Assembly: GCF_011065935.2 (NCBI RefSeq)
Contig: NZ_JAAMNH020000001.1
Span: 2,129,001 to 2,193,000 of the forward strand
Direction of reading: 5' to 3'
Length of the DNA: 64,000 nt
Origin: Clostridium estertheticum
GTDB taxonomy: Bacteria; Bacillota; Clostridia; Clostridiales; Clostridiaceae
Of the stretch, positions 1 through 8,452 are shown piece after piece. Position numbers and translations under genes: made by a program. A model generated the notes under the pieces. That model searched no databases, was not told the origin of the DNA, and saw nothing but the letters and a program-made list of their open reading frames with translations. The number at the start of each line of letters is the position of its first letter. The stretch's first letter is position 1.

Positions 1-384
1 GTTAAGAATGATGTTAGATATGTAATAAGTGGAGGGGCAGGGGCTGAACTACTTACTACTAATAGTTATTACCATTATTTAGTTGTAAAGGTAGCTGATA
101 AAGATACTTTCATTGAGGCTATTGAGTTGCCGTCTCCCACAAATACAATACAAGATAGGTATATAGCTGCAATTCGACTATTTGCAAAGGCAATTTATAA
201 AGAATACACAACAATTGTGATAGGTATTATTACTATTGCTATCATTTTACTACTATGGATAATGTGGAATGCTCGTAATAAATGGAAAAAACACATTAAG
301 CTATGGACCAAGTTATTGGTAGATATATTTTCGTTTTCAATAAAAAAATATAAGGAACTAAAAGAAAAATATATAAATAAATAA
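1..384 (+). CDS. Metallophosphoesterase, C-terminal part with membrane anchor
   Basis: The frame is open from the first base of the window, so the 5' end lies outside. The visible part begins VKNDVRYVISGGAGAEL and continues YYHYLVVKV, which matches the last strands of calcineurin-like phosphoesterases (GGxGA plus the xxHY segment). It then has a hydrophobic helix of about 20 residues (TIVIGIITIAIILLLW) followed by a basic tail. I infer a phosphoesterase fixed to the membrane by its C-terminus. The metal-binding motifs are not in view, so the substrate cannot be named. The TTG at 127 is an internal codon, not the start. The stop codon lies inside a TAAA tandem repeat. Confidence 0.7.
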   Translation, partial: VKNDVRYVISGGAGAELLTTNSYYHYLVVKVADKDTFIEAIELPSPTNTIQDRYIAAIRLFAKAIYKEYTTIVIGIITIAIILLLWIMWNARNKWKKHIKLWTKLLVDIFSFSIKKYKELKEKYINK

Positions 385-401
385 ATAAATAAATAAATAA
401 A
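374..401. repeat. TAAA tetranucleotide repeat, seven copies, spanning a stop codon
   Basis: Seven uninterrupted TAAA units run from the last two sense codons of the phosphoesterase through its stop (382-384) and up to the foot of a hairpin. Loss or gain of units would alter only the last residues or the spacing to the hairpin. Confidence 0.85.
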
Positions 402-423
402 GGGAAGCCAAATGGCTTCCCTT
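400..423 (+). terminator. Stem-loop after the phosphoesterase
   Basis: A 10-bp perfect stem (AAGGGAAGCC with GGCTTCCCTT) closes an AAAT loop. The downstream T-run is weak on the + strand, while the TAAA repeat gives a T-rich tract on the - strand, so efficiency on + is uncertain. Confidence 0.55.
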
Positions 424-461
424 AAAAATAGAAGCTCAGCTAAATTTGAAAGGGTGATTAA

Positions 462-1262
462 ATGAATTTCTTAATAGACTTAATAATAAAGACATCCGTT
501 GATACAATATATTTGACAGGAATGATAATTTTAGTAGGATTTATTCTTGGATATATGAGGGACCATTCAATGCGAAATTTTCAAAGGAGTTTTGGTTGGA
601 AGACAGTTGCTGTTACAGCTATTATAGGAGTACCTATACATGAAATGTCACATGCTATCTTTTGTTTGATTTTTGGTCACAAAATTACAAAAATAGTACT
701 CATACAAAAGAGGGATGAAAATGGAGTGCTTGGATATGTAAGTCATGCTTATAATCCTAATAGTATATATCAACAGGCAGGTAATTTTTTTATAGGAATT
801 GCGCCTATCTTCGGAGGGATTTCCGTTATAATTGCACTAATGCATATAATTATTCCGAGAACATACAATGAATTTATAAATATATCACTAAATAATTTGA
901 ACATAACTAAAATAAGTCAGGGTTCAATAGAGGCCATAATTAATTCATATATTGATTTAATAAAAACAATCTTTTCAATAAATAACTTTGGAAATCCTTA
1001 CTTTATAATATTTTTATTTTTAGCTATATGTATTTCATCTCATATATCTTTAAGTTCCGCGGATATTAAAGGCGCTTCTAAAGGATTAATTATAATATTT
1101 CTATTAATATTAGTTATTAATGGTCTTGGATTTTCAAGGTTTTTTATGGCTGAAAGTATATTGAAATATAATATTATACTAATAGGTTTTCTCATAGTAT
1201 CCTTGATTTTCTCAAGCATAACGTACCTTGTAAGTTTACTTCTATTAACAATAAAGAATTAA
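462..1262 (+). CDS. Integral membrane protein with HExxH motif (M50-like)
   Basis: The 266-residue protein is mostly hydrophobic, with perhaps six to seven membrane segments. H60-E61-M-S-H64 sits at the edge of the second hydrophobic stretch, in the context VPIHEMSHAIF, as expected for an intramembrane zinc protease of the site-2/M50 type. Between segments lies a polar loop (about 80-105). An AAAGGGTGAT ribosome site precedes the ATG. The third metal ligand of M50 enzymes (an NPDG-like motif) is not obvious, so peptidase activity is inferred from HExxH only. It stands alone between a terminator-like hairpin and a gene remnant; the substrate is unknown. Confidence 0.6.
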   Translation: MNFLIDLIIKTSVDTIYLTGMIILVGFILGYMRDHSMRNFQRSFGWKTVAVTAIIGVPIHEMSHAIFCLIFGHKITKIVLIQKRDENGVLGYVSHAYNPNSIYQQAGNFFIGIAPIFGGISVIIALMHIIIPRTYNEFINISLNNLNITKISQGSIEAIINSYIDLIKTIFSINNFGNPYFIIFLFLAICISSHISLSSADIKGASKGLIIIFLLILVINGLGFSRFFMAESILKYNIILIGFLIVSLIFSSITYLVSLLLLTIKN

Positions 1263-1292
1263 TGTAGAAGCATGGAATTTGTGTTGCTATAA

Positions 1293-1403
1293 TGGTTTCA
1301 TCGTCCAGAAATCTATGGAAAACCAGTTCTAGTTATAGCCTCAACCAAGGGATCAGGACTTAAATCTACTCTTAAATATTTAGAGAGAGTGTCAATTCAA
1401 TAG
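1293..1403 (+). pseudogene. C-terminal remnant of an NAD(P)H-dependent flavin reductase / flavodoxin-like protein
   Basis: A 36-codon stretch ending in TAG reads WFHRPEIYGKPVLVIASTKG and continues SGLKSTLKYLE. The GKPVLVIAST-GSGLKSTLKYL pattern is that of the central strand and following helix in flavodoxin-like NAD(P)H:quinone/FMN reductases. No start codon, ribosome site or N-terminal half is present upstream, so this is a decayed fragment. Family assignment is from motif memory and is moderate. Confidence 0.45.
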
Positions 1404-1461
1404 TAATTTATGATATAATGAAATTTAAATGTAAAACTAATATAAATAAGGAAGTGTTTGT

Positions 1462-2796
1462 ATGAAGACGAAAAAAGTGTTTTGGATTTTGATGTATTTC
1501 CTTGCACCCGTATTACCTGTATATTTTTATCTAATCCACGCAGCCAAAAGCAATCATGATTTTATATTTTTACTAGGTGGATCACTAGGAATTTGTTCCT
1601 ACGTATTTTTTGTAAATCAATTTATAATTACTGCTAGGCCAAAGTTTATAGAAAAAAACTTCGGCATGGATAAAATGTATAGATTTCATATGGTTATGCC
1701 CTTAGTTGCTTTTACTCTAGGACTTATACATAATCAAATTAAAGAAGGTTATTTCGAGGATTCCTTTCAAACCACATTAGGAACTGCAACGCTTATAATA
1801 TTTGGTACAATAATTGTTATTAGTGCCTTATTAATGATTAATAAGCTATTTATCAAAATAAAAATAGTGGATGATATAAGAAATCTATTAAAGAAAATTT
1901 TAAAACCAAAGCACGAATTTCTTGTTACAATTCACAATATTACTGTAATAGGAGTGTGTGTTTTATTAGTTCATATACTCTTAAGTAATTCTGTAAAAGC
2001 TAATATTCCATTAGAAATAACACTTGTATCGTACTTTGTAATAGCCTTATCAATGTATTTTTATCATAAAATATTAAAAAGACATATTGCAAAGAGCAAG
2101 GAATATACTATTTCAGATGTTATAGTGGAATGTAATAACATAATTACTTTAAAATTTAAACCTAAAAATCATAAATTATTTAACTATAAACCTGGGCAAT
2201 TTTTATATGTTAAACTATATAATAGTGAAATTCCAAAGGATGAGCATCCTTTTACTATATCATCCAGCCCTACTGAAATGGATTATATTTCAGTAACGGT
2301 TAAGCAGCTTGGAGATTTTACTAATAGCCTTGTAAAAGCAAGGGTGGGTGATAGGGCATACGTTGATGGCAGTTATGGAAGTTTTACTCATTTGGATTTA
2401 CCAAAAGCAAGTAAAATGTGTTTTATTGCTGGAGGAATTGGAATAACACCGTTTTTAAGTATGTTAAGGTATTTAAATATAGAAGAAAAAGATAGACAAG
2501 TTATTTTACTTTGGGGTGTTCGCGATAGCAGTGAACTAATTTGCAGAGAAGAACTAGATTCAATAGCAGGTAACATGAAAAATCTAAGCATTATACCAGT
2601 ACTATCTTCAGACAAAAACTACAGTGGAGAGCAAGGATATGTTGATGCTGCTAGAGTTAGGAGGTTACTTAATAATGATCTTGATTATGACTTTTTCATA
2701 TGTGGACCTCCAATTATGCTAGAGAAGGTTGTTTCCGATTTAAGATCCTTTAATATTGATTCGCATAAGATACATTTTGAAAGATTTTCAATTTAA
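1462..2796 (+). CDS. Ferric-reductase-like flavocytochrome with FAD/NAD(P) domain
   Basis: The 444-residue protein has an N-terminal membrane half (about 1-205, six helices) and a C-terminal ferredoxin-reductase half. H76 and H90 in one helix region and H158 and H171 in another are spaced like bis-histidyl heme ligands of ferric-reductase/NOX-type proteins. In the soluble half, HPFTISS (262-268) is the FAD-binding motif, GGIGITPFLS (324-333) the nucleotide-binding loop, and CGPP near 421 the C-terminal NAD(P) motif. Known family members move electrons from NAD(P)H across the membrane to a metal or oxygen; the acceptor here is inferred only. A -10 TATAAT at 1414-1419 has an upstream TG (extended -10), and the ribosome site is AAGGAAGTG. 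It is monocistronic, ending at a strong hairpin. Confidence 0.8.
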   Translation: MKTKKVFWILMYFLAPVLPVYFYLIHAAKSNHDFIFLLGGSLGICSYVFFVNQFIITARPKFIEKNFGMDKMYRFHMVMPLVAFTLGLIHNQIKEGYFEDSFQTTLGTATLIIFGTIIVISALLMINKLFIKIKIVDDIRNLLKKILKPKHEFLVTIHNITVIGVCVLLVHILLSNSVKANIPLEITLVSYFVIALSMYFYHKILKRHIAKSKEYTISDVIVECNNIITLKFKPKNHKLFNYKPGQFLYVKLYNSEIPKDEHPFTISSSPTEMDYISVTVKQLGDFTNSLVKARVGDRAYVDGSYGSFTHLDLPKASKMCFIAGGIGITPFLSMLRYLNIEEKDRQVILLWGVRDSSELICREELDSIAGNMKNLSIIPVLSSDKNYSGEQGYVDAARVRRLLNNDLDYDFFICGPPIMLEKVVSDLRSFNIDSHKIHFERFSI

Positions 2797-2811
2797 TAAA
2801 TCATCTATGAG

Positions 2812-2838
2812 AAAACAGCCTAAAAAGGCTGTTTTTTT
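2812..2838 (+). terminator. Rho-independent terminator after the flavocytochrome
   Basis: AAAACAGCC pairs with GGCTGTTTT across a six-base loop, followed by more T residues. Confidence 0.9.
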
Positions 2839-2909
2839 AGTTGGTATGTATTTCAAATAATATATCAAAAATATTACATTTAAGCATGAAAAAAATAACT
2901 AATAATTTC

Positions 2910-2965
2910 AATTGTAAACATTAAAGTAATTAATGGTTTACAATTAACGAATATTGGATTACTAT
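2910..2965 (+). promoter_or_regulatory. BirA operator overlapping the biotin operon promoter
   Basis: AATTGTAAAC (2910-2919) and GTTTACAATT (2936-2945) form a perfect 10-bp inverted repeat separated by 16 bases, the layout of the known BirA operator (TTGTWAACC - 14-16 - GGTTWACAA). The right arm contains the -35 box TTTACA (2937-2942), and a -10 box TACTAT (2960-2965) follows after exactly 17 bases. Biotin-loaded BirA would therefore block RNA polymerase. The birA gene itself is not in the window. Confidence 0.9.
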
Positions 2966-3009
2966 TAGTATGTATTAGTATGTATTAGTGGTATTAAGGA
3001 GGAACATTT

Positions 3010-3564
3010 ATGAAAAACACAAGAAATTTAATTTTAGTAGCTATGTTTGCAGCTTTAACAGCAATTGGAGCTTTTATTAAGGTGCCAATACCATACGTAC
3101 CTTTTACCCTTCAATATCTGTTTTGTGCATTAGCTGGTTTAATTTTAGGTTCAAAATTAGGTGCATTATCACAAATAGTCTATGTTGCTATTGGACTTTG
3201 CGGTGCGCCCGTATTTACTGAAGGTGGGGGTATAGGTTATATATTTAAACCTACTTTTGGATATCTTATTGGGTTCATAGTAGCGGCCTATGTCATAGGT
3301 AAAATAAGAGAGAATGTTATTGAATTAACTTTTTTTAAGACCATACTTACACTGCTTTTGGGTCTATTTTTTATATATTTGTTTGGAGTTGTATATTTAT
3401 ATATTAGTTATAATTTATACCTAGGAAAAAATGTTTCTTTTTATTTTGCATTTTTCTATGGCTTTGTGGTTTGCATAGCTGGAGATTTGGTACTTACAGT
3501 TTTTGCGGCCTATATTTCAATGAAACTAATACCCGTATTAAGAAAAAGTGGATATATCGATTAA
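3010..3564 (+). CDS. bioY: Biotin transporter substrate-binding (S) component BioY
   Basis: The 184-residue, five-to-six-helix protein carries the BioY signature: PIPYVPFTLQ near residues 26-35 and the glycine-rich IGLCGAPVFTEGGG segment in the middle. BioY captures biotin and works with the ECF energy-coupling module (EcfAA'T), which is not encoded here and is normally shared. The start ATG follows AAGGAGG. It is the first gene downstream of the BirA operator, in an operon with bioB, bioD and bioA, so import and synthesis are co-repressed by biotin. Confidence 0.95.
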   Translation: MKNTRNLILVAMFAALTAIGAFIKVPIPYVPFTLQYLFCALAGLILGSKLGALSQIVYVAIGLCGAPVFTEGGGIGYIFKPTFGYLIGFIVAAYVIGKIRENVIELTFFKTILTLLLGLFFIYLFGVVYLYISYNLYLGKNVSFYFAFFYGFVVCIAGDLVLTVFAAYISMKLIPVLRKSGYID

Positions 3565-3591
3565 GAAACAATAAGAGTGGAGGAGTACGAC

Positions 3592-4575
3592 ATGAAAGAA
3601 TTTATTAGGAGTATAGAGGAAAAGGTTATAGAAGGCCTCGCTGTAAGCTTTGAAGATACAATGAAATTAGCGGGCATTGAAGAAAAAGAGGATATAGTAT
3701 TATTATGTATTAGTGCTAATAAAGTGCGAGAGTTTTTTTGTGGTAAGGAGGTAGACCTTTGCACCATAATGAATGCAAAATCAGGACGCTGTACTGAGGA
3801 CTGCAAATTCTGCGCGCAATCTGCTCATTATAAAACCAATGTAGAAGTGTATGGATTAGTTTCAAAAGATGATGCTTTAAAGCTGGCAAGGGAAAATCAA
3901 AATGAGGGTGTAAATAGATTTTCCTTAGTGACAAGTGGAAGAGGAACTACTGGCAATGATTTTGAAAAGATTTTAGATATGTATGAGGAGTTAAATAAGG
4001 AAGTGAAAATAGATTTATGTGCTTCACTTGGGATATTGAGATATGAGCAACTGCTTAAGTTAAAACAGACGGGAATAACAATGTATCATCATAACCTAGA
4101 AACTAGTAGAGAATACTATGAAAACATATGTACAACTCACAGTTATGATGAAAGAATAGATACTATAAATGCAGCCAAGAGGGCTGGAATGCTTGTTTGC
4201 TGTGGTGGAATTATTGGACTTGGGGAAAGTTTTGAAGATAGAATTAAGCTAGCTTTGACCTTAAGGGATTTAGGCATTAAATCTATTCCTATAAATGTAT
4301 TGAATCCAATTGTGGGTACACCACTAGAAAATGCAGAAAGCTTAAGTCAGGAGGAAATACTAAAAACTATTGCCATATTCAGATTGGTTAATCCTAAAGC
4401 TCTTATAAGACTTGCTGGTGGAAGAAATCTCATAGAAAAATTTGGTGAAAAATGTTTTAATGCAGGAGCCAATGCTACAATCACTGGAAACTATCTAACA
4501 ACATCAGGTAATAAAATATGTGATGATAAGAAAATGGTAAGGGAATTAAAGCTGGAGGTTAGAAAAAATGGCTAA
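3592..4575 (+). CDS. bioB: Biotin synthase
   Basis: Radical-SAM enzyme that inserts sulfur into dethiobiotin. The CxxxCxxC cluster ligands are C67, C71 and C74 in GRCTEDCKFCAQSAHY. Other family landmarks are CASLG, TMYHHNLETS and NVLNPIVGTPLE. An upstream in-frame GTG at 3577 overlaps the ribosome site GGAGGAG, which sits six bases before the ATG at 3592, so I take 3592 as the start (327 residues, usual for BioB). It begins 27 bases after bioY and its end overlaps bioD by eight bases, indicating translational coupling. Confidence 0.96.
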   Translation: MKEFIRSIEEKVIEGLAVSFEDTMKLAGIEEKEDIVLLCISANKVREFFCGKEVDLCTIMNAKSGRCTEDCKFCAQSAHYKTNVEVYGLVSKDDALKLARENQNEGVNRFSLVTSGRGTTGNDFEKILDMYEELNKEVKIDLCASLGILRYEQLLKLKQTGITMYHHNLETSREYYENICTTHSYDERIDTINAAKRAGMLVCCGGIIGLGESFEDRIKLALTLRDLGIKSIPINVLNPIVGTPLENAESLSQEEILKTIAIFRLVNPKALIRLAGGRNLIEKFGEKCFNAGANATITGNYLTTSGNKICDDKKMVRELKLEVRKNG

Positions 4576-5293
4576 GGGAGTATTTATAGTTGGAACAGAT
4601 ACTGATGTGGGTAAAACTGTTGTAACTGCAGGAATTATGCATGTGATGAGGAGTAATGGGTATAATGCTGCTTATTTTAAGGCAGCATTAAGCGGGGCAA
4701 TTGAAGTAGGTAATGAGCTTATTCCTGGTGATGCTAAGCTTGCTTGTGAAGTGAGTAATTTAGAAGAAGCCTACGTTAATATAACACCCTATGTTTATAA
4801 GGCCGCGGTTTCTCCTCATCTTGCTGCAAAGATTGAGAAGAAGACTATTGATTTAGATGTAGTAAGAGAAAGATACAATTATTTAAAGGAAAAATATGAT
4901 TATATAATTGCTGAAGGTAGCGGCGGAATAATATGTCCATTGATAGATGATAAAAGAGGATTATACGCCCTTGAAAATCTTATTGTGGATTTAAATATGA
5001 GTGTTATTATTGTGGCAAGAGCTGGGGTCGGAACAATTAATCATACAGTTCTGACTGTTAAATATATAGAATCTATAGGGATTAAGATCAAAGGAATTAT
5101 AATAAACAATTATATAGAAAATATGATTTGCAATGACAATATTAAGATGATAGAAAAACTTGCGAAAGTGCCGATTATAGGCAAGTTTAAAAATATTGAA
5201 GGCTTAAAGGATCACATGGTACAAGCTATAAGGATAAATGCAGAAGTGGCTTTTGATGTTAGTACTATAGAAAAATGTATGGATCAATTATAA
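4568..5293 (+). CDS. bioD: ATP-dependent dethiobiotin synthetase
   Basis: The protein (241 residues) opens with the P-loop GTDTDVGKT (9-17), diagnostic of BioD. Further on are the usual K-x6-SG segment (AAYFKAALSG), and EGSGGIICPL, the motif that closes the diaminopelargonate/ATP site. BioD carboxylates 7,8-diaminopelargonate to dethiobiotin. The start overlaps the end of bioB, with the ribosome site TGGAGG inside bioB. Confidence 0.95.
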   Translation: MAKGVFIVGTDTDVGKTVVTAGIMHVMRSNGYNAAYFKAALSGAIEVGNELIPGDAKLACEVSNLEEAYVNITPYVYKAAVSPHLAAKIEKKTIDLDVVRERYNYLKEKYDYIIAEGSGGIICPLIDDKRGLYALENLIVDLNMSVIIVARAGVGTINHTVLTVKYIESIGIKIKGIIINNYIENMICNDNIKMIEKLAKVPIIGKFKNIEGLKDHMVQAIRINAEVAFDVSTIEKCMDQL

Positions 5294-5314
5294 TGTGAAA
5301 GTTGAGGTAAATGT

Positions 5315-6679
5315 ATGAATAGTTATGTAGAAAAGGATTTGAAATATATATGGCATCCTTGTTCACAAATGAAGGACTATGAGGAGCTTAATCCAATAGT
5401 TATTGAAAAAGGCAAAGGGGTTTGGCTTTATGATATTGACGGAAATAGATATTTAGACTGCATATCATCTTGGTGGACAAATACTCTAGGACATAGTAAT
5501 AAGAGAATTAATGAGGCCATAAAAAAACAGATAGATAGCATTGAACATGTTATATTTGCAAATTTCTCAAATAAACCTGCTATAGAGCTTGCGGAAAAAT
5601 TGGTAGATATAACACCAGACAAGCTTACAAAAGTGTTTTTCTCTGATAATGGATCCTCAGCGGTGGAAATAGCATTAAAGATGAGTTTTCATTATAATAT
5701 GCAAAAGGGAAGTACTAAAAAGAAAAGGTTCGTAGCTCTAAGCGATGCATACCATGGAGAAACTTTAGGGGCCTTGTCAGTTTGTGATATAGATGAGTTT
5801 AATATGGTATATAAGCCTCTCCTTTTAGATACATTCAGAGTAGAAGGGCCAGATTGCTATAGGTGTAAATATGATTTTAATAGAGAAAATTGTAATGCTG
5901 AGTGCTTTGGAGATATGAAAAAGTGTTTAACAGAAAATCATGAGGATATAAGTGCAGTAATAGTTGAACCTATGGTTCAAGGTGCTGCAGGTATGAAGAT
6001 TTATTCCCCTATTTATTTAAAAAAGCTTCGAGAGCTTTGTGATAAATATGATGTACATCTCATTGCAGATGAGATTGCAATGGGTTTCGGTAGAACTGGC
6101 GAGATGTTTGCTTGTAATCATGCTCAAATATCTCCAGACTTTATGTGTCTTTCAAAAGGAATTTCAGCTGGATATATGCCTATGTCAGTGGTAATGACTA
6201 CAGATGAAGTATATGATAGTTTCTATGGGGATTATAAAGAACGGAAATCATTTATTCACAGTCATACTTACGCAGGTAATGCAATGGGCTGTGCCATTGC
6301 ATTAGAAAACCTAAAAATATTTGAAGAAGACAATATTATAGAAAAAAATATAGAAAAAGGTCAACTTATAAGAAAACTTACATTAGAAAAGGCGGAAGGG
6401 TTAAAGCATGTAGGCGAAGTAAGAAGTATAGGAATGATAACAGCTATGGAAATAGTAAAAGATAAGGAAACAAAGGAAAGCTATCCTTGGGATATGAGAG
6501 TAGGATACGCGATTTACAAAATTGCACTTAGAAAAGGATTAGTACTTAGACCTATAGGAAATGTACTATATTTTATTCCTCCATACGTTATACATCAAGA
6601 GGAAATAGAATTTATGGTGAATACTTGCTTTCAAAGTATAGAAGAATATTTTCAGAGAACAGGGGTAAAAACATTGTAA
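5315..6679 (+). CDS. bioA: Adenosylmethionine-8-amino-7-oxononanoate aminotransferase
   Basis: PLP enzyme of 454 residues converting KAPA to DAPA with S-adenosylmethionine as amino donor. Visible markers are WHPCSQMKDY near the N-terminus (substrate entry), SSWWTNTLGH, DAYHGETLG, the aspartate of ADEIAMGFGRTG (D252) and the Schiff-base lysine K281 in LSKGISAGYMP. A cysteine-rich insert (C181, C184, C193, C197, C204) is also present in many Gram-positive BioA proteins. It is the last gene of the operon. bioF, bioW, bioC and bioH are not nearby, so KAPA must come from genes elsewhere or from outside the cell. Confidence 0.95.
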   Translation: MNSYVEKDLKYIWHPCSQMKDYEELNPIVIEKGKGVWLYDIDGNRYLDCISSWWTNTLGHSNKRINEAIKKQIDSIEHVIFANFSNKPAIELAEKLVDITPDKLTKVFFSDNGSSAVEIALKMSFHYNMQKGSTKKKRFVALSDAYHGETLGALSVCDIDEFNMVYKPLLLDTFRVEGPDCYRCKYDFNRENCNAECFGDMKKCLTENHEDISAVIVEPMVQGAAGMKIYSPIYLKKLRELCDKYDVHLIADEIAMGFGRTGEMFACNHAQISPDFMCLSKGISAGYMPMSVVMTTDEVYDSFYGDYKERKSFIHSHTYAGNAMGCAIALENLKIFEEDNIIEKNIEKGQLIRKLTLEKAEGLKHVGEVRSIGMITAMEIVKDKETKESYPWDMRVGYAIYKIALRKGLVLRPIGNVLYFIPPYVIHQEEIEFMVNTCFQSIEEYFQRTGVKTL

Positions 6680-6765
6680 TATCAATTATTTAATGCTGAT
6701 GGAGTTGTAATGTCAGCAGCTTTCATACTTTCAGGCATATTTGCTGCATTAGTATAGTTATGTAT

Positions 6766-6809
6766 AAAGAAAAGCATTCAATCTTTTGTGATTGAGTGCT
6801 TTTCTTTAT
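6766..6809 (+). terminator. Terminator of the biotin operon
   Basis: An 18-bp stem (AAAGAAAAGCATTCAATC with GATTGAGTGCTTTTCTTT, one G-T pair) with a TTTTGT loop. The 393-base gap between bioA and the next gene otherwise holds only AT-rich sequence and the unmapped promoter of the transporter operon. Confidence 0.9.
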
Positions 6810-7072
6810 CTATAGAAGAACTAAATGCATAAGTAAAAAAAAATAAAATCATTATAGTGATAAATGGCGAAACTTTTGGTTTGTTTAATATAGTAATATC
6901 TTGCATAAAACAAGAAAGAACTAACATATACTTAGTAGAATGAACAATATATAAAGAGACTTGAATGCTGAATTCTTCGTAAAATTAATTCCTTTTAAGG
7001 GGGAGCTATTAGACTTAGAATTTTTGTATTATAAATGAGCTTTGCTCTGAAAAATAAAAAGGGGGATTCTAG

Positions 7073-8314
7073 ATGTTAAAAAGGTCATTAGCAATCGGTT
7101 TAAGTTTAATTCTAACATTTGGCATGGTAGGGTGCGCAAAAAAAACACCTACAACACCTGCGCCTACAACAGCACCACCTGCTGTAACTGAGACGAAAAA
7201 GATGCATATTGGTATTGTTACTGGTACTGTATCACAAGGTGAGGATGAACTGCGTGGGGCTGAAGCAATGATTGCAAAGTATGGCGATGCTGCTTCCGGC
7301 GGAATGATAAAACATGTTACGTATCCAGATAATTTTACGCAAGAGCTAGAAACTACTATTGGAACAATTACTGGACTCGCAGATGATGCAGACATGAAGG
7401 TAATCGTAGTAAACCAAGCAGTTCCAGGTACTGTTGCAGCGTTTAAACAAATTCGTGAAAAAAGACCTGATATATTACTTTTGGCTAATTCTTCTCAAGA
7501 AGATACTGCTATGATTGAAGCAGCTTCCGATTTGGTTGTGGATCCTGATAACGTAAACCGTGGATATCTTATGATTTTAGCCGCTAAGAAAATGGGTGCA
7601 AAAACCTTCGTTCATATTTCTTTCCCAAGACACATGAGTATAGAACTTCTTTCACTAAGAAGAAATATTATGGAGCAAGCTTGTAAAGACTTAGGACTTA
7701 AATTTGTATTTGAAACAGCTCCAGATCCAACGAGTGACATTGGAATTCCAGGAGCACAACAATTTATTCTTGAAAAAATGCCTGCATGGGTTGAAAAATA
7801 TGGAAAAGATACAGCGTTTTTCTGTACAAATGATGCTCAAACAGAACCATTGTTAAAACGTGTTGCGGAACTGGGTGCGATATTTGTTGAACCAGATCTT
7901 CCTTCACCAATAATGGGATATCCAGGAGCATTTGGTATAGATCTAAAAGCAGAAGCTGGAAACTGGCCTGAGATTCTTAAAAAAGTTGAAGCAACAGTAG
8001 TTGCTAAAGGTGGATCAGGAAGAATGGGTACATGGGCATTCTCCTATGGATACACAGCTTCTGAAGGCTTAGTAGAGTATGGTAAGAATGTAGTAGAAGG
8101 TACAATGCAAAAAGGTAATCTTGCTGATGTAATAAAGGCATTTGGTGCATATACACCAGGAGCTGAGTGGAATGGTTCACTGTATTTAGATAGAGTTACT
8201 AGTAAAGAGATTTCCAACCACGTAATGGTTTATCAAGATACTTATGTATTTGGAAAAGGATACCTAGGAAATAGTAAAGAAGAAGTTCCAGCAAAATATA
8301 AAGATATAAAATAA
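7073..8314 (+). CDS. DUF3798-type ABC transporter substrate-binding lipoprotein
   Basis: The 413-residue protein starts with a lipoprotein signal peptide; the lipobox is FGMVGC with C21 as lipidation site, followed by a Thr/Pro-rich linker. The mature part begins HIGIVTGTVSQGEDELRGAE, which I recognise as the DUF3798 family, a periplasmic-binding-protein fold. It is followed by an RbsA-like ATPase and two RbsC-like permeases, so it is very likely the ligand receptor of that importer. The ligand is unknown; sugars and nucleosides are carried by related BMP/ribose systems. The ribosome site is AAAGGGGGAT. Confidence 0.8.
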   Translation: MLKRSLAIGLSLILTFGMVGCAKKTPTTPAPTTAPPAVTETKKMHIGIVTGTVSQGEDELRGAEAMIAKYGDAASGGMIKHVTYPDNFTQELETTIGTITGLADDADMKVIVVNQAVPGTVAAFKQIREKRPDILLLANSSQEDTAMIEAASDLVVDPDNVNRGYLMILAAKKMGAKTFVHISFPRHMSIELLSLRRNIMEQACKDLGLKFVFETAPDPTSDIGIPGAQQFILEKMPAWVEKYGKDTAFFCTNDAQTEPLLKRVAELGAIFVEPDLPSPIMGYPGAFGIDLKAEAGNWPEILKKVEATVVAKGGSGRMGTWAFSYGYTASEGLVEYGKNVVEGTMQKGNLADVIKAFGAYTPGAEWNGSLYLDRVTSKEISNHVMVYQDTYVFGKGYLGNSKEEVPAKYKDIK

Positions 8315-8385
8315 GTGAAAAATATTGAGTATTGAGAATATTCTATTTAGACTGTTCTGAGTTATTATTATAACCAAATGAGTGT

Positions 8386-8421
8386 GAATTGCTTTGCCTT
8401 TATATGTGTGCAAAGCAATTC
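8386..8421 (+). promoter_or_regulatory. Intercistronic stem-loop between receptor and ATPase genes
   Basis: GAATTGCTTTGC and GCAAAGCAATTC form a perfect 12-bp stem with a 12-base loop. There is no U-tract, so I read it as a transcript-stabilising or partial-termination hairpin that lets the receptor be made in excess, as in many binding-protein operons. That role is inference. Confidence 0.6.
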
Positions 8422-8452
8422 TCCTTATGTTGGGTCATAAGAGGTGAATTTA

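Noticed and set aside
6687..6760. Short frame NADGVVMSAAFILSGIFAAL after bioA
   Set aside because: Looks like the end of a membrane protein but is only about 22 codons with no start or family match.
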